This document shows, one piece after another, positions 63,649-64,000 of a stretch of 64,000 bases of DNA; positions within the stretch are counted from its first letter, which is position 1; each line of letters opens with the position of its first letter. Below the pieces are notes generated by a model. The model saw only the letters and a program-made list of their open reading frames with translations, ran no database searches and was not told the origin of the DNA. The DNA is taken from contig NZ_CP132542.1 in NCBI RefSeq assembly GCF_030845175.1, positions 2,081,501-2,145,500 of the forward strand, in the 5' to 3' direction. A program made the translations under genes and the position numbers. This DNA is from Coralliovum pocilloporae (GTDB lineage Bacteria > Pseudomonadota > Alphaproteobacteria > Rhizobiales > Cohaesibacteraceae).

Positions 63649-64000
63649 TTAGGCAGAATGCTGCCCCAGCCAGCGATCAAGAGCCCATCTGTCCATAGAT
63701 TTAAAGGCGATAAGCGTCAGTGAGCCAGCGATAATGACGGCAGATGGGTAGAAGAGGTGCTGAACCTCTGAAATCTTCTCCAGCGGCAGGTAAAAGCCAA
63801 ACGGATCAAGCAGAGCCTGCCAGATGCTCAGAGAAGAGAGACCGGTAATGAGGAATTGGGCCGGAACCGTGTAGGTTCGCTTGAAGCCGACAACAACACA
63901 GAGGCCAATCAGAACCTGTGCAAAGCCGAAGTAATACTGCAGTGCGTCAAGGCTGAAGACATCAAGATAGAACTTGGCAGAAACGGCAACGCCCATATCA
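63649..64000 (-). CDS. Second DoxX-like membrane protein, 5' end missing
   Basis: Visible part about 117 codons, open to the right edge, so the N-terminus lies outside the window. Residues match the previous gene closely (LQYYFGFAQ/LQYYFGYVQ, SSLSIWQALLDPFGFYLP/SSLAIWQALLDPFGLYLP, QHLFYPSA, SMDR). Tandem paralogue of 62910-63404. Confidence 0.8.
   Translation of the reverse strand, partial: DMGVAVSAKFYLDVFSLDALQYYFGFAQVLIGLCVVVGFKRTYTVPAQFLITGLSSLSIWQALLDPFGFYLPLEKISEVQHLFYPSAVIIAGSLTLIAFKSMDRWALDRWLGQHSA

Overview
The window looks like the chromosome of a denitrifying, probably marine, alphaproteobacterium. GC looks moderately high by eye (not counted). The signs are the gene content: overlapping nirECF-DL-G-H, norCB and norQDEF, nosRZDFYLX, an NrtR/NadQ-type Nudix regulator, DUF1176 and taurine-pyruvate aminotransferase. 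I cannot name the genus. No rRNA, tRNA, CRISPR array or intact transposase was seen.

Layout. 1-8.2 kb: the end of a DMT permease, the nadA-nadB-nadC operon (minus strand) with a palindromic operator before nadA, an MFS permease, a SleB-type wall hydrolase and a FosX-type enzyme that ends inside a 162-bp palindromic MITE-like element. 8.2-40.3 kb: a nearly complete nitrite-to-N2 denitrification island. It holds a Crp/Fnr regulator; nirJ-nirN-chelatase (minus); a BCCT transporter; norCB; nirS; a NirT-like multihaem protein with an extra C-terminal haem domain; a type-1 copper protein; a soluble PAS-PAS chemoreceptor; nirE-C-F-DL-G-H (minus); norQDEF; and nosRZDFYLX. 40.3-43.7 kb: a TetR regulator divergent from a molybdenum hydroxylase pair (IorA/IorB type) with a clear operator between them. 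43.7-47.0 kb: an overlapping HD hydrolase / tyrosine phosphatase / NrtR-type regulator operon followed by a HPr-kinase-like orphan. 47-64 kb: ordinary accessory and housekeeping genes (DUF1176, two GSTs, a WYL regulator, taurine-pyruvate aminotransferase, a catalase-like protein, SelO, PdxJ, DUF3179, Nudix, a methyltransferase with a regulatory domain, a YedK/HMCES protease, an FAD-linked 2-hydroxyacid dehydrogenase, FabI and two tandem DoxX-like proteins, the last cut by the window end).

How the parts work together. NirS reduces nitrite to NO, NorCB reduces NO to N2O and NosZ reduces N2O to N2. NirE (SUMT), the CbiX/SirB-like chelatase, NirDL/G/H (decarboxylases), NirJ (radical SAM), NirF and NirN form the haem d1 pathway; only the precorrin-2 dehydrogenase is missing from the window. 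The NirT fusion, NirC and the blue copper protein are candidate electron carriers. NorQD mature NorCB; NosDFYL, NosR and NosX serve NosZ. The promoters of the regulator, nirJ, norC, nirS, nirE, norQ and nosR each carry a TTGAY-N4-RTCAA-like box. Each box lies 21-22 nt from a possible -10 element, the geometry of an FNR/NNR class II promoter, and the Crp/Fnr protein at 8239-8952 is the obvious candidate activator.

Most unusual: a 35-bp inverted duplication around the norQ transcription start, which gives norQ a leader of about 420 nt; the NirT/EB_dh-like fusion followed by a cupredoxin; the palindromic element that supplies the fosX stop codon; and the HD-phosphatase-NrtR operon.
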